This document shows positions 62,037 through 64,000 of a stretch of DNA of 64,000 nucleotides, piece by piece. How positions within the stretch are numbered: position 1 is the stretch's first letter; the number at the start of each line of letters is the position of its first letter. Origin of the DNA: Streptomyces noursei ATCC 11455 (GTDB lineage: Bacteria > Actinomycetota > Actinomycetes > Streptomycetales > Streptomycetaceae). The position numbers and the translations under genes were made by a program. The notes under the pieces were generated by a model. The model did no database searches. It was not told where the DNA came from and saw only the letters and a list, made by a program, of their open reading frames with translations. The DNA lies in NCBI RefSeq assembly GCF_001704275.1, contig NZ_CP011533.1, forward strand, positions 5,766,001 to 5,830,000. The letters run 5' to 3'.

Positions 62037-64000
62037 GCAACGCAGACAACCGTCATCCGCAGCAGCCGCACCCCGAGCAGGGCTGGCAGCCGCTGCCGCC
62101 GGGCGGCGAGTACGAGTCGGAGGCGACCGCCTTCGTCCAGCTCCCCGAAGGCTTCACCACCGGCGCGTACGGCGCCGGTTACCGCGCGCCGGGCGCCGAC
62201 CCGCTGGCCGCCCCCGGCCACGGCTACACCCCGCCGGCCTCGTTCCCCGCGCACTCCGCCGCGCCCCCGGTACCGGACGCGGGCACCGACCCGGCGGCCA
62301 CCGGGCAGTGGACGATGCCGTTCGCCGACCCGGCCACCGGCTACGCCGACCCCGCGGCGGGCTACGCCGACCACATGGGGCGGCAGGAGCCCGCACCGCA
62401 CCACGACCCCGCCGCGGCCTACCAGGCCAACGCGCCCGAGGGCGCCCAGCCGTGGGGCGGCGAACAGGTGCACTGGCCGGTCGCCGGCAGCCCGGAGGCG
62501 GCGGGCGGTACGTGGGCCGTCCCGGCGGCCGACGACACCCTGGAGGAGTCCGGCGAGTACCTGGTCGGCGACGACCGCCGGCCGACCGGCCACGGCGCCG
62601 CCCCGACCTACCCGGACGGCGGCTACTCCGGCCTGCCCTACGAGGGCGGCCAGGCCGCGGGCCAGGGCGGCCCCGCGGAGACCGGCGCCACCGGACACTG
62701 GAACTTCACCGCCGGGCTCAACGCCACCGGCGGGTCGGCCGGGGCGGTCGACGCCGGCCATGCCGCCGGTGCTGCCGATGCCGGGGAGGGCGGTGTCGCG
62801 GAGGAGCCGTTCGCGGCGCCGGCCGAGGACCCGTATGCGCAGGGCGCCGCGGCGGCCGGTACGGGCGGTGCCACCGGCCACTGGTCGCTGCCCGCCGACG
62901 CACTGGCCCAGTGGCCGCCGGCCGGCCAGACGGCCCACCGGCAGGACGGGGCCGCGGGCCGGGAAGCCGCCGCCGAGGTGCCCGCCCCGAGTGGCGCCGA
63001 AGGCTGGTCGGTCCCGGTGGTGGAGGGCGAACAGCCGGACACCACGGGCGAGTTCATGATCGACGCCGCCCATGGTGCGAGCGTCGGTGCGCTCGTCGAC
63101 CCCGGTGCCGTGCCCGGCACGCCGGTCGGCGACGACTTCACCGGGCACGGTGCCCCCGCGGCGCCCGAGGCCCCCACCGAGGCCGTGGACGCCCACCCGA
63201 CGCCGACGCCCGCCGCCGACGCCTTCGCGCCGGCCGCCCCCGCCGCTCAGGACGCCGCGGACGCCGGCCCTGCGGGGGAGCCCGTCACGGACGCCGGCGC
63301 GCCCGCCGCCGAGCCGGTCCCCGCCGAGGCCGCGGCACCCGCCGGACCGGCCGCGCACGGGACCGAGGACGCCCCCGCGGCCGCCCCTGAGGCTCCGGCC
63401 GCCCCCGAGGCAGCCGTTCCCGAGGCCCCGGACGTCCCGGACGTCCCGGACGCCGCGGCGGTCCTCGACGGGCACGACGAACACCCCTCGGCGTCCTACA
63501 TGCTGTGCGTCAACGGCATCGACCGGCCCGTCAAGGACGCCTGGATCGGCGAGTCGCTGCTGTACGTGCTGCGCGAACGGCTCGGCCTGGCCGGCGCCAA
63601 GGACGGCTGCTCCCAGGGGGAGTGCGGGGCCTGCTCGGTCCAGGTGGACGGGCGGCTGGTCGCCTCCTGCCTGGTGCCTGCCGTCACCGCGGCCGGCAGC
63701 GAGGTCCGCACCGTCGAGGGGCTCGCGCGCAACGGCGTGCCCTCCGACGTCCAGCAGGCGCTCGCCGCCTCCGGGGCCGTCCAGTGCGGCTTCTGCGTAC
63801 CGGGCATGGCGATGACCGTGCACGACCTCCTGGAGGGCAACCACGCCCCCACGGAGCTGGAGACCCGCAAGGCGCTCTGCGGCAACCTCTGCCGCTGCTC
63901 GGGCTACCGCGGTGTCCTGGAGGCCGTCGCCGACGTCGTGAAGTCCCGCGCCGAGGCGAGCGACGTCGCCGAGGCCGCCGTCGCCGACGCGGCGCCGGTC
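62033..64000 (+). CDS. 2Fe-2S subunit of molybdenum hydroxylase, giant N-terminal extension (partial)
   Basis: An open frame from GTG 62033 continues past the window edge; 656 codons are visible. Residues 490-650 form a normal small subunit: plant-type 2Fe-2S domain (Cys526, 531, 534, 546 in GCSQGECGACSVQ and SCLVP) and the second helical 2Fe-2S domain (Cys585, 588, 620, 622 in QCGFC and CGNLCRC). Before it lie about 485 residues of Ala/Pro/Gly/Asp-rich, probably disordered sequence with recurring Trp motifs (TGQWTMPFA, TGHWNF, TGHWSLPA, GTWAVPAA). Usual family members are only about 160-200 residues. The Mo-binding large subunit should follow downstream. Confidence 0.9.
   Translation, partial: MSNADNRHPQQPHPEQGWQPLPPGGEYESEATAFVQLPEGFTTGAYGAGYRAPGADPLAAPGHGYTPPASFPAHSAAPPVPDAGTDPAATGQWTMPFADPATGYADPAAGYADHMGRQEPAPHHDPAAAYQANAPEGAQPWGGEQVHWPVAGSPEAAGGTWAVPAADDTLEESGEYLVGDDRRPTGHGAAPTYPDGGYSGLPYEGGQAAGQGGPAETGATGHWNFTAGLNATGGSAGAVDAGHAAGAADAGEGGVAEEPFAAPAEDPYAQGAAAAGTGGATGHWSLPADALAQWPPAGQTAHRQDGAAGREAAAEVPAPSGAEGWSVPVVEGEQPDTTGEFMIDAAHGASVGALVDPGAVPGTPVGDDFTGHGAPAAPEAPTEAVDAHPTPTPAADAFAPAAPAAQDAADAGPAGEPVTDAGAPAAEPVPAEAAAPAGPAAHGTEDAPAAAPEAPAAPEAAVPEAPDVPDVPDAAAVLDGHDEHPSASYMLCVNGIDRPVKDAWIGESLLYVLRERLGLAGAKDGCSQGECGACSVQVDGRLVASCLVPAVTAAGSEVRTVEGLARNGVPSDVQQALAASGAVQCGFCVPGMAMTVHDLLEGNHAPTELETRKALCGNLCRCSGYRGVLEAVADVVKSRAEASDVAEAAVADAAPV

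Overview
The window is from a high-GC actinomycete, almost certainly Streptomyces. The signs are strong third-position G/C in every gene, frequent GTG/TTG starts, compact operons separated by GC-rich hairpins, and a gene order (paired Ser/Thr kinases, prfB, ftsEX, smpB, ssrA, narK, nnaR, a HelD/HelR-type protein, malic enzyme, HU, murA) that matches what I remember of the S. coelicolor core chromosome. No tRNA or rRNA gene, insertion sequence, prophage or CRISPR array was seen.

Region 1 (1-19132) is a cell-envelope glycan district: a partial GT2 glycosyltransferase, a YfhO-type membrane protein, three further GT2 proteins (one fused to a TagF-type glycerophosphotransferase), galE and two SAM methyltransferases. 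Together they look like a wall teichoic acid or related surface-polymer locus. It is interrupted by a small accessory block (5040-10495): an anti-sigma-type ATPase under a GntR regulator with four TCTAGA-centred operators, a secreted alpha/beta hydrolase behind its own operator-like inverted repeat, and a TetR/CocE-hydrolase pair sharing a perfect 23-bp palindrome.

Region 2 (19388-24035) is a carbohydrate ABC importer (lipoprotein and two permeases, no ATPase gene) preceded by a 775-bp repeat-rich leader. Region 3 (24036-31535) is a signalling cluster: an FHA-FtsK-type ATPase with an abnormal insertion between its Walker motifs, transcribed divergently from two membrane Ser/Thr kinases resembling PkaA and PkaB. 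Region 4 (31692-38724) is conserved housekeeping: prfB, a sortase-type LAETG surface protein, a zinc-ribbon membrane protein, ftsE-ftsX, an S41 protease, smpB and the tmRNA gene ssrA. The tmRNA has an unusually short 12-residue tag.

Region 5 (38751-47905) is mixed. It holds two facing gene remnants (LysR and MFS) that look like the product of one deletion, a DUF4232 lipoprotein, an orphan lasso-peptide-cyclase-like protein, the nitrate pair narK/nnaR with recognisable GlnR boxes before both genes, a methyltransferase and a CGNR zinc-finger regulator. Region 6 (48015-64000) holds a HelR-like RNA polymerase-associated helicase, a candidate structured small RNA, malic enzyme, HU, murA, a YqgE/AlgH protein, a LysR/MFS pair, a DUF3039 protein, a GH20 hexosaminidase, and the start of a xanthine-dehydrogenase-like operon. 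The 2Fe-2S subunit of that operon carries a disordered N-terminal extension of about 485 residues and runs off the window.
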